Below are positions 7,442-8,369 of a stretch of 8,369 bases of DNA, one piece after another. Source of the stretch: an uncultured Spirochaetia bacterium (GTDB lineage Bacteria > Spirochaetota > UBA6919); contig CAJXGR010000128.1 of assembly GCA_913053665.1 (NCBI GenBank), positions 1 through 8,369 of the forward strand, in the 5' to 3' direction. The notes below the pieces were generated by a model. It did not search any database. It was not told where the DNA came from and worked only from the letters and a program-made list of their open reading frames with translations. The position numbers were made by a program, and so were the translations under genes. Position 1 is the stretch's first letter. Each line of letters opens with the position of its first letter.

Positions 7442-7483
7442 AATCAGGAAAAAGCTAAAATCAAAAAACTTTTACCTCATTGT
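7442..7483 (+). repeat. Second copy of the duplicated LRR cap motif
   Basis: Encodes N-Q-E-K-A-K-I-K-K-L-L-P-H-C at the end of the second LRR block. Caps of this kind commonly close bacterial LRR domains; having one inside the protein as well points to an internal duplication or fusion of two LRR units. Confidence 0.7.
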
Positions 7484-7515
7484 AAAATCATATTTAACAC
7501 TAACCAAGATTTTTA

Positions 7516-7529
7516 GACGCGTTCTAGTC
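7516..7529 (+). other. Group II intron insertion site (IBS2 and IBS1 exon motifs)
   Basis: CTAGTC (7524-7529) directly before the intron is the perfect complement of GACTAG at 7728-7733 (candidate IBS1/EBS1). GACGCGTT (7516-7523) can pair over 8 bases, two of them G-U, with AGCGCGTT at 7700-7707 (candidate IBS2/EBS2). The order and spacing fit the usual group II target recognition. The target starts at the last base of the LRR stop codon. Confidence 0.6.
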
Positions 7530-8369
7530 GTGTGGCCGGGCCAGGTCGTGTATTCAAGCGGGTGGGAATCCCGTCCCGGAAGGTTAGTCAGCCACCGGGT
7601 AGCGAGTCTTTGGAGGGAAGGGGGCAACCCCTGACTTTAAGCGTAAGACAGCAAGCAGATAGGCCGTAAGCCAATGGGTTGAAGGGATTGAGCCTCGAAA
7701 GCGCGTTATTAGAAAGGACGACGGAGTGACTAGTTCGGAAGTCAACATGAACACTTGCGATAGGGCGAGTCAGTGTTCACTTTCTCGGGGTCGGTGACCA
7801 TGGCATGTCTGACACTATGAATATACGGGAACCCGGGAGATCCTGCTCTTGCTTTCAAGGATGAGAGTATGCCGGACAAGCAAATTAGTGAGGAAGGCAA
7901 ATCAGGAGCAGGAAGTCGGATGATTTCGTAGTACCATTGAAGGTGGGTAATTCCACTGGAGGAAAGGAGATCACATATGGAACAGTTTCATGGGGACACA
8001 TCATCCACGCTCAGTAGTGGAGAAACGATGGAAACAAAACTATGGCGCATAGCAGAGAAAGCCCGAAAAGAGCCTGTATTCAAATTTACAAGTTTATATC
8101 ACTTGATGAATAAAGAGCTTCTAAGGGAATGCTTTGATTGGCTGCGAGGAAATGCGGCCTCAGGCATTGATCAGATTAGAAAAGAAACTTATGGTAAAAA
8201 TCTTGATGACAATCTAACTCGCTTGGTGGATCAACTTCACAAGATGACTTACAAACCACAAGCAGTCCTTCGGGTTTATATTCCCAAGGCTGGCAGTAAG
8301 AAAATGCGTCCTCTTGGTATCCCTACACTAGAGGATAAATTAGTCCAGAAAGCATTGGCTGTGATTCTT
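7530..8369 (+). ncRNA. Group II intron, 5' part (partial)
   Basis: A self-splicing retroelement. GTGTG at 7530 matches the conserved 5' end GUGYG. It is followed by about 450 bases of GC-richer, highly structured, non-coding DNA with many short hairpins (for example around 7618-7635 and 7740-7780), as expected for RNA domains I-III. The maturase gene then begins, as is normal for an ORF in domain IV. Candidate EBS2 (7700-7707) and EBS1 (7728-7733) pair with the bases just upstream of 7530, which supports this 5' boundary. Domains V and VI and the 3' end are beyond the window, so I cannot judge whether the intron is complete. I do not assign a structural class. Confidence 0.82.
7977..8369 (+). 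CDS. ltrA: Group II intron reverse transcriptase/maturase, N-terminal part
   Basis: The ATG at 7977 follows a strong Shine-Dalgarno (AAGGAG, 7964-7969) by 7 bases. The open frame runs 131 codons to the window edge without a stop. After a variable N-terminus come features typical of intron-encoded RTs: E-T-K-L-W-R-I-A-E-K-A, F-T-S-L-Y-H-L, G-N-A-A-S-G-I-D (RT0 region), and V-Y-I-P-K then R-P-L-G-I-P-T-L-E-D-K-L-V-Q-K-A (RT1). The catalytic Y-A-D-D box, the maturase (X) domain and any endonuclease domain would lie further right. The protein should help the intron RNA fold and splice, and reverse-transcribe it into new DNA sites. A second in-frame ATG 17 codons downstream (8028) is a possible but less well-supported start. 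Confidence 0.93.
   Translation, partial: MEQFHGDTSSTLSSGETMETKLWRIAEKARKEPVFKFTSLYHLMNKELLRECFDWLRGNAASGIDQIRKETYGKNLDDNLTRLVDQLHKMTYKPQAVLRVYIPKAGSKKMRPLGIPTLEDKLVQKALAVIL

Larger units (their letters stand above)
6636..7516 (+). pseudogene. Leucine-rich-repeat protein gene, split by a frameshift
   Basis: The first part (6636-6875, 79 residues) begins with a short helical N-terminus without a signal peptide, so the product is probably cytoplasmic. It carries two 23-residue LRRs (L-x-x-L-x-L-x-x-N-x-[IL]-x-x-[IL]-P) and stops in the third repeat. One frame back, the sequence continues without a stop as L-L-N-N-K-L-T-K-L-P-D-E-I-K-E-L and runs to 7516. The intact protein would have had about 295 residues. 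There are two LRR blocks: three repeats plus a cap (S-K-Q-E-K-x-K-I ... L-P-x-C), then five repeats (about residues 56-171 of the second part) and a second cap (D-N-Q-E-K-A-K-I ... L-P-x-C). The repeat type is the bacterial L-P-x-E-I kind used for protein binding. Repeat three is 3 residues short after a -1 realignment, which suggests a 10-base deletion. The second part has only a TTG (6893) without ribosome-binding site. A group II intron follows 13 bases after the stop. Confidence 0.8.

Noticed and set aside
1..8369. CRISPR arrays, tRNA or rRNA genes
   Set aside because: No regularly spaced direct repeats, cloverleaf-like stretch or conserved rRNA segment was seen.

Overview
The window suggests a motile Gram-negative bacterium. 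It carries a periplasmic-type di-heme cytochrome c peroxidase with a lipoprotein signal, a membrane-bound class III nucleotide cyclase, a methyl-accepting chemotaxis protein and an exported SH3 protein. The lineage cannot be fixed from sequence alone. The window reads as a conserved signalling operon set between decayed or mobile DNA.

Left edge (1-1126): a decayed IS1595-family (ISXO2-like) transposase on the minus strand, with two compensating frameshifts, runs off the left edge. Next to it is a 231-bp segment (663-893) bounded by 26-bp imperfect inverted repeats, which looks like a non-autonomous (MITE-like) element. It encloses a pair of inverted REP-like palindromes (775-838). The rest, up to 1126, is non-coding and should hold the promoter of the next operon.

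Core (1127-5355): three plus-strand genes packed as one translationally coupled unit. They encode a di-heme cytochrome c peroxidase lipoprotein, a two-TM class III adenylate cyclase with a C-terminal TPR-like tail, and a chemoreceptor with an unusually small periplasmic loop. The first junction is an ATGA overlap; the second has zero spacing (TAG then ATG). A plausible reading is that a redox or peroxide-related signal is coupled to cAMP production and to chemotaxis, but this is inferred from arrangement only.

Right accessory part (5462-7516): visibly more AT-rich genes. They are an exported protein of unknown function with a C-terminal bacterial SH3-like domain, a small very basic protein that I do not recognise, and a leucine-rich-repeat gene broken by a frameshift. 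The LRR product has two LRR blocks, each ending in the same cap motif. The set resembles a horizontally acquired cassette.

Right edge (7530-8369): a group II intron. Its 5' end (GTGTG) lies 13 nt after the LRR stop codon. Exon bases 7516-7529 can pair with two candidate exon-binding sites inside the intron. The intron-encoded reverse transcriptase/maturase starts at 7977 and is cut by the window edge.
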